From Amorphochlora amoebiformis (taxonomy: Eukaryota > Cercozoa > Chlorarachniophyceae): a stretch of 64,000 bases of DNA. The stretch spans positions 1 to 64,000 of the forward strand of contig BAAHQB010000280.1 of NCBI GenBank assembly GCA_054601695.1, in the 5' to 3' direction. The notes beneath the pieces are model-generated. The model had not been told where the DNA came from, did not search any database, and was given only the letters and a program-made list of their open reading frames with translations. Position 1 is the first letter of the stretch. Every line of letters starts with the position of its first letter. The position numbers and the translations under genes are program-made. Positions 1 to 43,054 of this stretch are shown here, in pieces.

Positions 1-709
1 TACATACACATAAGATACCAAACCATGATCCAACCCCCTTCTCACGCACACACAAACACACACAACAGGAACATAAACAGAAACACAACCAATGAAACGA
101 ATAGAGATGCTAAAAAATCCCATCGGAAAACAACCCAAAAAATCATATTGCAGTAGTAAAAATTCCCGAAAAACTATGTGTCCAAACATCGAAGAAAGCC
201 GTCATAAATCGAAGCGTCGCGAGCATGCTCAGCGTCGTCGCCCTCCGAAGGTAGCCGCATATTCCCCTGGCCGTGGCAGCGAATAAATATCACAACTATT
301 TCCAAAAATCCCTCCCTCTCAGCCCAAAAACAACTCTCCTCGGCCCCATTTTTAAAGTATGAGTGCAAAATTCCAAATAAACTCCGCGCGAAACCACTAA
401 CCCGCAGTTCAGCGCCTCTTGTTGACGCTTTCCGTCGACGTCCATGTGGACGCCACGGCCGACTTTTTGTTTCCTCTTCGGATATTGAGCGGATATCACG
501 ATAGATATGTTAATACCCCTCCACATATGTCATCCTGAGTGACCTCATCGACGAGCTCTCCCAGAAAGAGATAGGGTTGTCCTCTTATCTACCCCCCTTT
601 CCCCCCTCTCCCCCCCCAACCCAACTCTCCAGATTTTCTAATCGCCCAGTCCCCCTTTCAAGGGTATTTCCAAGTTATCAGACCAAAAAATTGAGAAAAA
701 AATAGACAG
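1..709. other. 5' flank of the PDZ gene, no confident gene
   Basis: This is ordinary mixed-composition sequence, unlike the repeats that follow. It carries a C/T-rich tract around 587-625. A short plus-strand stretch near 546-587 reads DLIDELSQKEIG and could be the end of an upstream gene, but I see no stop or partner exon that settles it. A plus frame at 92-286 and a minus frame at 296-526 are open, yet neither has splice or family support. Confidence 0.4.
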
Positions 710-10487
<9,778 letters not shown>

Positions 10488-10578
10488 CTTACCTAACCTC
10501 ATTATCATCTAAATCGAACATATATATGCATATATGTATATATATATAGATAGATAGATAGATAGTTATACTACGTCA

Positions 10579-10635
<57 letters not shown>

Positions 10636-10669
10636 GTATATATATATATATATATATTTATATATACAA

Positions 10670-10706
<37 letters not shown>

Positions 10707-10763
10707 ACGTACCAAAAATATGTCATATTTAAACATATCTATAGTTAATATTAAAATATATAC

Positions 10764-10822
<59 letters not shown>

Positions 10823-10844
10823 ATTTTATATATATATATATATT

Positions 10845-10875
<31 letters not shown>

Positions 10876-11027
10876 GTATGTATGTATATCTATATATATC
10901 AAATATATATATATATATATACATATACCCGTGCACATGTGTAAACATCTCATATGCAAATATACATATTCACATCATTGCAAATACAATATATATAAAT
11001 ATACATAACAAACACACTCACACAAAC

Positions 11028-11058
<31 letters not shown>

Positions 11059-11085
11059 TTACCCATACAATACACATCCTACCAG
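10488..11085. other. AT-rich spacer after the PDZ gene
   Basis: Mostly (AT)n with a GATA run at about 10551-10565. The 5' exons of the next plus-strand gene should lie here, but I could not identify a start. Confidence 0.5.
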
Positions 11086-12816
<1,731 letters not shown>

Positions 12817-12831
12817 TATTTTAATGCATAC

Positions 12832-12899
<68 letters not shown>

Positions 12900-12930
12900 T
12901 ATATATTATATATATGTATATAATATATGT

Positions 12931-13008
<78 letters not shown>

Positions 13009-13041
13009 CGTGTGTGTGCGTGTGTGTATATATACCTAAAT

Positions 13042-13092
13042 ATGAGTAGATATATTTATGTATATATGTTTGTCACACATAAGTGTATGTGC

Positions 13093-13174
<82 letters not shown>

Positions 13175-13443
13175 CAATAATTATAATGTAAATATATACA
13201 ACATACACACACACATGTATATATATATACATATATATATATATATGTGTATATATATTATATATGTAGGGAGGCCGATATATCGAGTTATATCAGTGAA
13301 AACCGATGCTACGTTCTTACGTTTACCCCCTCAAGTATATCAAAATACACCCAATTTTCCCTCACCAACCCCCTATTTCGCAAACCTCTCGAAGCCATTT
13401 TTCTCAACCTCACTCTCCGCCCTCTCTGTCTCTCTTTCTCTCT

Positions 13444-13485
<42 letters not shown>

Positions 13486-13793
13486 GTCTATACTCTCTTC
13501 TCTCTTTCTCCTCTCTCTTCTCTTTTCTCTCTTTCTCTCTCTCTTCTCTTCTCTCTTTCTCTCCTCTCTCTTCTCTTCTCTCTTTCTCTCCTCTCTCTCT
13601 CTCTCTTTCTCTCCTTTCTCCCTCTCTCTTTCTCTCCTCTCTCGATCTCTCTCTCTTTATATATATTCTCTCTCTATTCTCTCTCTCTCTTCTCTCTCTC
13701 TTTTCGCTCTCTCTCTTCTCTCTCTCTTCTCTCTTCTCTCTCTCTCTCTCTCTTCTCACTCCCTTCTCTCTCTCTCTCTCTCTCTTCTCACTC

Positions 13794-13833
<40 letters not shown>

Positions 13834-14301
13834 CCTTCTCTCTTTCTCTCTCCCTTCTCTCTCTCTCTCTCCCTTCTCTCTCTCTCTTCTCTTCCTCTCT
13901 CTCTCTTCTCTTCCTCTCTCTTCTCTCCTTTCTCTCTCTCTTCTGTTCCTCTCTCCCTCTCTTCTCTCCTTTCTCTCTCTCTCTCTCTCTCTTTCTTCTT
14001 TCTCCTCTCTCTCTCTTCTCTCTCTCTCTCTTCTTTCTCTCCTCTCTCCCTCCTCTCTCTCTCTTCTTCCTCTCTCTCTCTCTCTCTTTTCTCCCTCTCT
14101 GTCTCCTCTCGCTCTTCTCTCTCTCTCTCTTCTCTCTCCCTCTTCTCCCTCTTCTCTCCCCCTTCTCTCTCTTTCTCCCTTTCCCTTCTCTCCCTTCTCT
14201 CCCCTCTCTCTCCCTTCTCTCTCTCTCTCTCCCCTTCTCTCGCTCTCTCTCCCTCTCTCTCCCTTTTCTCTCTCTTTCTCTCTTCTCTCTCTCTCTCTCT
14301 C

Positions 14302-14341
<40 letters not shown>

Positions 14342-14577
14342 ATATATATATATATATATGTATAATTATGTGCATATATATATATATATATATACACATA
14401 CATAATATACACATACATATTCTAGCCATGTCGTGCTGCGGTCTAGCGTTTGCAAAATGGTCACTCCCCCCCGAAAACATACCTCAAGATAGACAGACAG
14501 AAAAATATCGAGAGAAAAAAATATTTTGAGAGAAGGAAAGAGAGGAGAGAGAGAGGGACGAAAAAGAGAGGGACGAA

Positions 14578-14609
<32 letters not shown>

Positions 14610-14763
14610 AGAAATGAACAGACAGGGAGAGAATAGGTGAGTTGAGAGAGAGGGAGGAAGAAATACGGCAAGGCTAAACTGTATCCCAAACTCTCAGCGG
14701 AAGCAGCACTTTCGGAAAATGGTAGACTTATCCCCTAACTCCTAATCTAAACGTGATATTATA

Positions 14764-14810
<47 letters not shown>

Positions 14811-14923
14811 ATATATATATGTATTATATGAACCAATAAATATGATAAACCTTTTATTGTACATAGAATATATTGAAATGTATGTGTACATATTTAGGTA
14901 TATTTATATGTATATGTTTTTAT

Positions 14924-14978
<55 letters not shown>

Positions 14979-15068
14979 GAATACGTATTGTATATGTGTA
15001 TGTATTGTGTGTATATGTGGCGTGCACATACGTTGTTGTGATAATAGGTATATAAAGATATATATATA

Positions 15069-15100
<32 letters not shown>

Positions 15101-15178
15101 TTTGTATATATTTATAAATACATAAATGGAATGTGTAATATATATTTATATACATATATACATAACATAATTATATAA

Positions 15179-15272
<94 letters not shown>

Positions 15273-15300
15273 ATATATATGTATATCGATTCATACAAAC

Positions 15301-15338
<38 letters not shown>

Positions 15339-15394
15339 CGATTCATACATATATATCTATATTACAGTGTTTACACGCAAATACACACATATAC

Positions 15395-15431
<37 letters not shown>

Positions 15432-15600
15432 TATTTAAAGATATATATATATGTATGCATATATATATATATAATAGATATCATAACAAATATAAAGAAA
15501 TTCACATATGTATACATATTCAGGGGTCCAGTGATAGACATTGTTGACAGTCACTTAAGAAGCTCTATTGGTAGACACACATACATATTGAGAGGCCACC

Positions 15601-15638
<38 letters not shown>

Positions 15639-15748
15639 AATTATATCGAAATGATCCCACGTGAAGAGTAACTGTGTTTAATATCTAAATTATGCCATAT
15701 GGAAATTATATGTGTTTAGTACCTAAATAAATGCTAGACATGCGTGTA

Positions 15749-15801
<53 letters not shown>

Positions 15802-15822
15802 GTATGTAAATGTGTATACATG

Positions 15823-15862
<40 letters not shown>

Positions 15863-16226
15863 CCCAGCTGGCTATCCCAGAAAATGGATGCATGACACCC
15901 TCACCCGGGCCCTAACCCTAAGACTCGATGACCTACTAGAAGCCCTTCCCCCCAACCTAGAGACCGGGGATCCCCCGAAGGAATCCCGGTTAAAGGAATC
16001 TCCAGAAGTTCCGGGAGAGTCTCCAGAGGGTCCGGGAGGGTCTAAAGGAGGATCACAGGGATGTCTCGAGGGGTCTACGGAGGGTCTCGAAAAGTCTCCG
16101 GGGGTTCTCGAGGGGGAATCCAAGGAGTCTTTGGGTGGATTTCGAGACGGGGAGGAGAGTGGAGGGTGGGTTGATTTGGTTTTTTGTTTGTTTGGTTTTA
16201 TATGGATGTGTGTATATATTCTCAAG

Positions 16227-16304
<78 letters not shown>

Positions 16305-16524
16305 GATAAGTATATACATATTATATATATATATATATACATATGTACATATGTATATATATAATACACATATATATTATATATAGTATTTATATGTGTA
16401 TATATACATATATTTGCATAGAATACCTGTATATCTATACGTGTATATGTATTTGTATATATGTATGAATATATATACATACATATGTGAAATATTTCTA
16501 TATACTTTCATTTACATATGTATG

Positions 16525-16575
<51 letters not shown>

Positions 16576-16870
16576 TTTATATATTTACGTTGAGAATATA
16601 TGTACATATACATAATTATGTTATATATTATGCGTATATATATATATATAATATACTACACATATATATTACATATATATAATATAGTATACATATATAT
16701 ATATGTGTGTGTGTGTATATATATACACATAAGTGTAAATATTAAATTATATACATGTACATGTATACTATTACATATTATTATATTTATATATATTTAT
16801 ATATATTATATATATATATATATTATATATGTACATATATATATATATACGTGTGTGTATAAATATATGT

Positions 16871-16928
<58 letters not shown>

Positions 16929-17058
16929 GTATATTATACATACATATATGTACAGATATACTACATATATATATATATATATGTGTGTGTACATACATGC
17001 ATATATACATTACAGATGGTCAGGGAAGATGCTGAAGATTGTCATTAGAGGAAAGGTG

Positions 17059-17115
<57 letters not shown>

Positions 17116-17240
17116 ATGTATATATATATATACATATATATTATATGTACATATATATATATACACATATATATATATATATATGTATATCTATGTACCC
17201 GTATGTATGTATGTATGTATGTGATGTATATATACAAAAA

Positions 17241-17285
<45 letters not shown>

Positions 17286-17851
17286 GGATGTATATATCCC
17301 GGATGTATGTATGTATGTATATCTATGCGTATATACAAAAAATGTACGTACATATATGGATATATATATATATATATACATACAGATTTAGACATATATG
17401 TATATATGGATATATGTATATATTACTGTATATTATGTTTATGTGTGTATATCCACACTAAATATAATATACATATATATATATATATAGGACGTTGAGG
17501 TTAAGTTTGGCTGCAAGACTTGGGGAATAACTAACCCAGTTCTCTCTCATGGTTATAAACTAATTCTTCAACCCTAACCCTAACCCTAACCCTAACCCTA
17601 ACCCTAACCCTAACCCTAACCCCAACACTAAAACCATCCTACTAACCTAACCGTAACACTAAGATCTTCTACTAACCTAACTCTCACCTAACACTAGCCT
17701 AACCGTAGGACGTTTTACTGACCTAACCCTAACCCTAACCCTAACCTACTGACCTAACCATAACCCTAACCTAACCCTAACCCTAACCCTAACCCTAACC
17801 TTAAGACCTTCTACTAACCTTACCCTTCCCTAAGCCTAATATACTATTCTG

Positions 17852-17901
<50 letters not shown>

Positions 17902-17924
17902 GTTCAGTATATACATATATCTGG

Positions 17925-17963
<39 letters not shown>

Positions 17964-18026
17964 ATGTACCCAGACATGATATACACACAAATTATACACA
18001 TAATATACATCTCTATCTCTACACAT

Positions 18027-18078
<52 letters not shown>

Positions 18079-18109
18079 TATATCATAAACATATTACACA
18101 CATACACAT

Positions 18110-18156
<47 letters not shown>

Positions 18157-18207
18157 TCATATACACATATACATGTGTGTACATGCATGTATGTGTGTTA
18201 ACATATG

Positions 18208-18254
<47 letters not shown>

Positions 18255-18399
18255 ACAACATATATATATATATATTAATATATATTTAATATATCATTTT
18301 TCCGTAAACGTTGTTATATTATATACCAATCTCTCAGGCCTCTTAGAAATAGTTCACCGATGCGCCAGTCGCCTCAATTTCCCAAGACAACAACACTGA
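13042..18399 (+). CDS. Acidic/PEST-like protein of unknown family, possibly a divergent PDZ relative (9 exons)
   Basis: Proposed exons: 13042-13082 (weak), 13270-13334, 14426-14459, 14698-14721, 15524-15570, 15862-16165, 17016-17055, 17491-17551 and 18338-18399. Phases agree throughout, giving 225 residues. Islands read [45 protein letters not shown], a Pro/Glu/Ser/Gly-rich exon ([14 protein letters not shown]), [33 protein letters not shown] and [14 protein letters not shown], ending in TGA. The layout of an acidic low-complexity exon followed by short folded exons resembles the PDZ gene upstream, but a PDZ call here is only a guess. The last four exons are the firmest. The first exon is little more than a phase-compatible ATG. 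Confidence 0.5.
13395..14300 (+). repeat. 0.9-kb polypyrimidine (CT)n tract
   Basis: Almost pure C/T, mostly CT dinucleotides with TTCT and CCCT interruptions, followed directly by (TA)n. All three plus frames and the minus frames are open only because of composition (Ser-Leu or Arg-Glu). In my model it lies in the intron after the donor at 13335. Confidence 0.95.
14521..14665 (+). repeat. Polypurine GA tract
   Basis: GAGA-rich stretch about 220 bases after the CT tract, lying in the intron between exons 14459 and 14698. It is complementary in type to the CT tract. Confidence 0.9.
17567..17830 (+). repeat. CCCTAA array in the last intron of the 13-18 kb gene
   Basis: A run of perfect CCCTAA units (about 17570-17620) degenerates into a longer unit of the type CTTCTACTAACCTAACCCTAA. 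The same hybrid unit recurs at 23455-23800. Confidence 0.9.
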
Positions 18400-18890
18400 T
18401 ATCTTAACGTTGCATGATCGATTCAAACGACGTCGATAGATCCAACGCACGAATACTGCTTCTAGTGCTTATTGCATAGTTACGACTAGATTTGGCTGTG
18501 TGCGCATGACTCGGCATGACCGGTTAATATGTCAGGACACTTCATCTAGTTCATATTCAGGAAATAAACGCTTCTAATCCTCTAGATCCTAGTAATCATT
18601 GAATCTAACAAGTCTAATGCTGATATTCATGCATGATCTGGTCTATGATCTTAATGATTAGCCAGTACTAGTCTACACGTGGATTACACACTGACGTTAC
18701 ACTAGTACAGCCGCTGTATGTGTACGTGAACGTTTCAACTTCAATGCATTCCAATGATGCACTAGATGCATGCCGATACTTTAGATCACAGCCTACAGCA
18801 TTCTAGATAGTATAAAATCCTAGAAATCCAATGAACTACGCACTTGGGTGGGTCCTATAATCTAGACGTTAGATAATCTTCCAGATTGGG
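18400..18890. other. Intergenic spacer between convergent genes
   Basis: Balanced-composition sequence with no AT array, holding the presumed 3' ends of the plus gene ending at 18399 and the minus gene ending at 18891. The left edge of the segmental duplication begins near 18721. No further coding island is visible. Confidence 0.6.
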
Positions 18891-26063
<7,173 letters not shown>

Positions 26064-27033
26064 AGTTCTGTTCAAATAATTTGAATTAACCAATTTAAAA
26101 TTACCACCTTAAACTAAATTTATCGGGGTGTGATTTCTTGATAGATATCTCGTATATTTCGAATGGATACCTTGTTCTTCATAATATTTTCTAAAAAGTC
26201 GGCTGAGTGGCAGACTCCGGCGGGAAATTGGGGAGGGCTTCATTTCCACTGATGTGAGAGCATTAAAATAGTTATGAGGATGAGAAAGAAGTAGGACAAA
26301 TTTATAGAACTGTGGGGGAAAAGCGACATCATTTTTCGGAGGGGGGGGAAGGAGATTTAATTTCTCGGGGGCGAGTCGGGGCTGAGGAAAGGGAGAGAGG
26401 GTGAAGAATGGGATAGCAGTATATATTGTGCATTGCTTCGTGTTTTCAAGTTTGCATGTATGGGTGTGTAGTTTCAAAGGTGTCTAGAGGGGTGGATGCA
26501 TGTAAATGACTAACTAAAAAAAAAAAAAATGCGGCAGGAATGTCTAGAATTTTCGAGCTTCTATGCTAAAATATCTAGAATGTTGTCATAGAACAATTAC
26601 AATCAACGACATTATATTTAAAATTTTGTTTTATATATAATTAAGTCAGGTTAGATATATGCACACCATGATATGATGATCTAGCTAGATGATTCGAATT
26701 CGATGAATTTCGGGCACAATTATAAGTCATAGTTGCTTAATAGTCTTAGGGTAGATTAGTGTAGATAATAAATCGGCAGAGGATATATCCGTTGTGTCAG
26801 CTGTAGATATTTGTACAACATCTGTCAGATTTCAAGGTGATCAACGGTTAACTGCTGTCAATACGCTGCACAGACTACGACTCAGTTGATTGTTATTTCT
26901 CCGCATTTCAACTTCAATGATGATGCACTAGATGCATGCCGAGATCCAGCCTATAGCTTTTCTAGATAGTATAAAATTTCAGTGAACTACGCAGTTGGGT
27001 GAGTCCTAGGAGTCCTACATCTTCCGGTTCGGG
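26064..27033. other. Spacer between the duplicated genes
   Basis: Holds the 5' flank of copy 1 (GGGAAAGG-type G-rich run near 26338-26400, A-run at 26515-26529) and the 3' flank of copy 2. No exon-like island is seen. The stretch 26064-26740 matches 33050-33780. Confidence 0.6.
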
Positions 27034-27846
27034 CTAGTCTTCGGTAATGGTATGCTTCAAAATCTTGGGAAATTCCTTTTTGCCCCATGAACAATCAGAA
27101 TACGTCTCCGCCCACGCAATGCTGCTAAGCCCTGTATATAAATCGAAAACAGTATTGGTCCCATATAGTCTAGATAGTATGTGTGGACGAGAGCCGAGTA
27201 TAATTGTAAACACTTGAAACATGTACATGAGGTCGCCGACATGTAATGGTTGTATGTTTAGGTATTTTCGGGCTGTGAGAGCGTAAACATACATACACCG
27301 GGGTTGGTCATAGGGTCGTATTATGACTCGTATATCAGCAGTATAAATATCATGGCCCAGTACATGAAGGTTCATACGACTGCGAGATCATGTGCAATGT
27401 CCGTGCAAACACGTTACGAGTATGTTGAACCTGCAACATGTTATTGACGATGAATTCAACATAGACTTAATTGGCCATCTACAAGTGTACATGTGTACAC
27501 AAAGACTTACACCCGTGAGAGCACGCGTACTGGCCTTGAACAATGTTACTGACGGAGGCTTCTGACCCACTCAATGTCCGTGTAAATATGTACATACACT
27601 TGCACCCCATGAGAGCCCATAGAATGTTCAGGTGATAACGAATACAGAGGCTAGTGTGACTACATGGTTTTCAAAGTATGCGGGCACGCAGTGTCATGTA
27701 ATATATACATGAAGGCTTTCAAACCGTGAGAACAAATCTTCTGGTCGTGTAAACATGTATACCGCGTAAACATGTATACGCTGCGGAATAATGTACATAG
27801 GGCTTTCCTTCTCACTCTACCTCTCCTATTCTGTATTTGTATATAC

Positions 27847-27877
<31 letters not shown>

Positions 27878-28039
27878 ATATTTACATATTTCTATGTTGT
27901 AACATTTACATATATACCTGTACTTGGACGCCTGCAACCCGTAAGCCTCTCCAGAGCCTCGATGCGGCCGTTTATTCCGTTCAGGTCAATATCTCGCTTC
28001 CAGACTAATGTAATGTATATCGTCAATATATAATATATA

Positions 28040-28075
<36 letters not shown>

Positions 28076-28150
28076 CCTATATATATATATCCTCTATTTC
28101 TACGGACGGAAACACGTGCCAAACTAGTGTGTATCATAATTATATGTATG

Positions 28151-28195
<45 letters not shown>

Positions 28196-28314
28196 AAATA
28201 TATATATATTATTACTTTTGTGCTGTAAATTATACACAAGTAAGCCGGCGATCGCTCTCCAATTTCCATATTAATATTATACATATATACATATATATAT
28301 ATAATATATAAATC

Positions 28315-28347
<33 letters not shown>

Positions 28348-28864
28348 AATCTATATATATATATATATATATAAATATAAAAATAGATATATATTGTACA
28401 TAAGTATATTTAAATACTATATCAATATGAGCACATATCTTTTCATACGTATTCGGTGCACAATCAAAATTCATGACCCCACCTTGACTTGATTCACACA
28501 GAGCAGAAATAGATAAATAGATAATAGACAAACACGTAAAAGAGAAACGCAACGTGCCTGGAAATCGTTGATCCTGCCCGCGGACGCCTACAAACCCCGG
28601 ACATTGCCAGAGGCTATCGTATGCTTGCCTCTGGGCATTGTCTAAATCCGCGTCGGCCCTCATTGGGGCTACCACATTCCTGTATCTCGTGAGGAATGCC
28701 GTAACCTGTGCGCGAGTCTGGGAACATATATGTGTGTATAAATACAACATTCGAGATGTGTTGAATATGTATAATTTCTTTTTTTTTATGTATGCCTCGT
28801 GTGTGTGTGTTTTTCATGTATTTTTGTGTTTTTGAACACATCAGTTATGATACACATGCAGATT

Positions 28865-28904
<40 letters not shown>

Positions 28905-29154
28905 TATATAAACCTTGTGGTTTGTGCCCCTCATTTGCATGGTTCTGAAGGTTTGCTTTTTCCTCAGGCTGTGTGCATACGTCATTTCATTACAGATAGG
29001 TATGATCTGGAACATATAGATACATACATACATATAATAATATGTATAATATAATCTATATATATATATATATATATATATGCTATATCGGTACCTATAG
29101 ATATAATTGAAACCATTCATCCAATCCATCATCCTGTAGCTACCTATAATATGC

Positions 29155-29186
<32 letters not shown>

Positions 29187-29417
29187 AACATACATCTCTA
29201 TCTATATACATATAAGATTAATACATATATTATATATATATATATATATACATGTATACATATTACACACGCACACATCCATAAATAGAAAGATGTATAT
29301 AGAGAGAGAGAGAGAGGGAGAGTTTCATGATACCACAAATTATTCCGATATTTTCTATCCTATTTTAACCAACTCGAACATTTCCAACATACATATGTAC
29401 TATACAACATATACATT

Positions 29418-29448
<31 letters not shown>

Positions 29449-29464
29449 TTCTATAAATATATAC

Positions 29465-29507
<43 letters not shown>

Positions 29508-29623
29508 CGAAGAAAATAGCTTGCCTGCGAAAGCAGAGTAGATGAGATATCGAAGGCCACCAACGGTAGTGTCACTGTCATATTTCTCGATCACAAACCC
29601 ATGGTACGGCTGTCCTAGGTTAT

Positions 29624-29680
<57 letters not shown>

Positions 29681-29905
29681 TTATATAGTAATTAATTTGT
29701 GGTGTGAACTTTACGGGATATATTAATATACGTGTGGATTTATTTTTCCCCTTTTTTTTTTTTGAAATCGGAATTCAAAAAGGGAAGCTTTGTGTTATAC
29801 GGCGACAGGGAAAATTGCACAAGATTTTCTTTTCAAACAAAAAATATGAGTATTTTCGACAAATTTTCTCTCTCTGTGTGTGTGTCTCTCCCTCTCTCTA
29901 TATGT

Positions 29906-29947
<42 letters not shown>

Positions 29948-30060
29948 TGTATGTATATATAGATTGTATTTATATACTGTACATCTTTTTACATATGCAA
30001 ATGTCCGAAAAACTCATATCATATCCTCTATAAACTGATGCTAATAGTCTAAAAAGTATT

Positions 30061-30122
<62 letters not shown>

Positions 30123-30234
30123 CTTATCTCCATTCCTATTCTCTCTAAATAAACATACTCCCTTCTCAATATCTCCATTCTCATTCTCTCTAAATAAACA
30201 TACTCCCTTCTCATTACATCAATATATATAATTA

Positions 30235-30277
<43 letters not shown>

Positions 30278-30360
30278 GTATATTGATTTATAAATAATAA
30301 TATGGGAGAGTAACACTGTTTCATGATAAGAAATACTAAGCATATAAGTATATACATATA

Positions 30361-30391
<31 letters not shown>

Positions 30392-30459
30392 ATGATTGTA
30401 AGAGAAATCTCCAGAAGTGTTGCATTGTTTTCAGATCTAACATTCACGTTATCAGAAAC

Positions 30460-30526
<67 letters not shown>

Positions 30527-30948
30527 GTACAGTGTTATACATATATATATATATATATATATATCACATAGAAAATGTAATACCCTAAAACAGTGTTGAT
30601 CTTCCATATAATTATTAAGAATCGAATATATATATATATATAAGGGATTTACCTTGATTAGATACGCAGCATTCTCGACCTAGACAGACATATTTTATAT
30701 TTCTATTTATAGACAGATATTCATAAATATACTCTATATATAGAACCACACGCACTAAAGTATCAATGACCTAGGATGTGGTTACGGTTAAAATTATACA
30801 TACACATTTAAATATCTATTTATAAATCTATATACATACATTGATATCTGTATTTAAATACACATGCATACATTCATATACACATACCAATGATCCACGA
30901 TGTGCATACGGTTAAGGACTTTACAATATATATATTCATATATCCAGC

Positions 30949-30983
<35 letters not shown>

Positions 30984-31389
30984 TCACACACATACATAAA
31001 CCCCCACACAACACATACAGATCTCATGTAAAACACATACCACTGCCAAGTCGGCTATCAAAGCATCGAACAGGTTCCCTGCACCAAGCCACAACCTGTT
31101 GGGGTGGGGCTCGGGCTGCACTGTATTCCTCATATACCCCAACAGAAATGGGTCTATTTCCTCACTCTGTGTTCATATGTATGTATATGTATAATTAGCC
31201 AGGATCTTCCAGTAACCCTAACCCTAAAACGGTCCTACTAACCTAAGTATGTATATACAGTAGTAGTTATGTTAATTAATATATGTAGGATATAACATGT
31301 AGACATATACACACAATATCTATGGTGTATAATATATTGTAAGGTGATGTGCGCATACACAATAATGTACACACACACACACACATATA

Positions 31390-31422
<33 letters not shown>

Positions 31423-31725
31423 TATATTTACGTTTATAATAATGTACACATATACATATTTATATACATATATATATATATATATATATGTATATTTTAT
31501 ATACACATGTTTATACATTTACACATTTTTATACATGATAGTGTGTTTTGTAAATTTATCATTATTCTATACGATTGAGAGACAAACACGAGAAAATAAA
31601 CATGTATGGATATGTGTATAAGTATACATGTATATATGTAAATATATATATATATATATATATATACCCTTGCACCGGTTATTACGTAAAATATAGTCCG
31701 AGCATTGTTCCTAAGATTTAATATG

Positions 31726-31781
<56 letters not shown>

Positions 31782-31895
31782 ATATAAGTATAATAATATT
31801 ATTATTTATTAATTGAAGCATAAATACTCATGCTTATATACGTATACAATGTATACTATGTGTATGATGTACATATATGTACAGGATGATTGTAC

Positions 31896-31964
<69 letters not shown>

Positions 31965-32088
31965 TATATACATAAATATAATATATATATATATATATAT
32001 ACATACACACACACATTGTTAGCGCAAGGTGGACCTGTCTTAGTTATACTCTTTGAGTTATGCCAGTTGGATTCAATAATAACGATAG

Positions 32089-32144
<56 letters not shown>

Positions 32145-32451
32145 CACATATAATATGTATACGCATATACATATATCTATATTCTATTAAATTTTATTTT
32201 ATTTTGTTGAATGATATTCCTTATTCTGATTAACTAGGTTGGACCAAGTGGGTATGTGCGCGAAGAGCGCTAGTTTCCTACGAAAATTACGAAGCGTGAC
32301 ATGGCGTGATATCACGCCTATCATAATACTCTGAAGCCTCGTCCCTACCGGGTAAGCCGATCTCAACTATTCTGTTAAAGTAAGGACAGCTCGGCGAGTA
32401 GGTACCGATTGCTTGTTGAAGCATAGCCATACGAATAGATGCATAGAAGTA

Positions 32452-32497
<46 letters not shown>

Positions 32498-33049
32498 TAT
32501 ATAACATATGTATATTATATATTTATTTTTACTTACAAATGTTTGTATATAATCATCTACTTACCAACAGTCGCAGGCCCATCCATTGCCAAAATATGAG
32601 TCACCGCATTCCATGGAATGAAGTTTGCCAGCGTCAACTTCTACAATGGGGTCCTACAAATCAATGACAATCGAACATCGTTCTTCAGATTCATCAAGGA
32701 ATACTCCCACGCAACATGACACAGATGCACCTTGTACTCTGCCATTACGGCTGCGTCTCCGGCCAAGTTAAAAGCAAAAACTGCTGTCATGTGTGCATAG
32801 TATCGTTTATGAACCAGCTTCCAAACGGATTCACAAGCGCCAAAGTTCCGACACGTAGCTGGGACGGGCGTTGGGGTCTCCTTAGTGTTACTTTGGCTCG
32901 AGATCGAGAGAGCTCCGAGATCCTAGGAAGCCGTTTTAGAAGTTGAACCATGTGATGCTGCATAGTACCTTATGGTGATGGTGGTGTGGGAGGTCGTTCT
33001 GCGAGGCAGCGGCGAGGGCGGCTAGCAGGGCAGTTGTCAGCACGGCCAT
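27034..33049 (-). CDS. Secreted cysteine-containing protein of unknown family, tandem copy 2 (about 18 exons)
   Basis: Exons: 33049-32969, 32880-32731, 32653-32565, about 32083-32015, 31710-31668, 31166-31041, 30679-30653, 30458-30392, 29614-29509, 29359-29334, 29143-29095, 29006-28914, 28717-28558, 28482-28435, 28123-28091, 28004-27918, 27820-27780 and 27131-27034. It begins [16 protein letters not shown] and LPHHHHHK. Matching islands include [49 protein letters not shown] and [10 protein letters not shown], ending ITED then TAG. Length changes against copy 1 are in-frame: one codon more in exon 2, one less in the SEEI exon, three more in the [10 protein letters not shown] exon. That is what selection on a protein would leave. 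The fourth exon has lost the AG acceptor seen in copy 1 but has a GT donor that copy 1 lacks. The GC donor (CAG then GCACGT) is kept. Confidence 0.7.
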
Positions 33050-42795
<9,746 letters not shown>

Positions 42796-43054
42796 CGCCG
42801 GCAGGATGCCATGGCGACGGAGATTTGAACGCAGTGAGCAGTGAGGACATCCCCAGGACACAATCTATTTTTTGAAGAAAATTCAGAACCTCTAAGAGTT
42901 ATACTAGCAGCGAGATTTGAATCCCGGCCTATTCTCGGGGATCCCCGTGCAAAATCCATTTATGGGAAATATCCAGAATAAAATTTAATCTTTAATAAAT
43001 CCGGTATCTTCGGGGATCCCCATAAATCTCTGAGAATCTCGAGATAAAACCAAA
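42796..43054. promoter_or_regulatory. Bidirectional promoter between hydrolase and RPAIN
   Basis: About 260 bases separate the minus-strand ATG at 42795 and the plus-strand ATG at 43055. The palindrome GGGGATCCCC occurs twice (about 42938 and 43013), each preceded by CTCG or TTCG. No TATA box stands out. If the upstream ATG at 42861 is used for the hydrolase, the spacer shrinks to about 190 bases. Confidence 0.55.

Noticed and set aside
13083-14418. Ser-Leu-rich plus frames and Arg-Glu-rich minus frames of 220-419 codons
   Set aside because: All come from the CT tract, which has no stop in any frame. Only the first part (13270-13334) looks like an exon.
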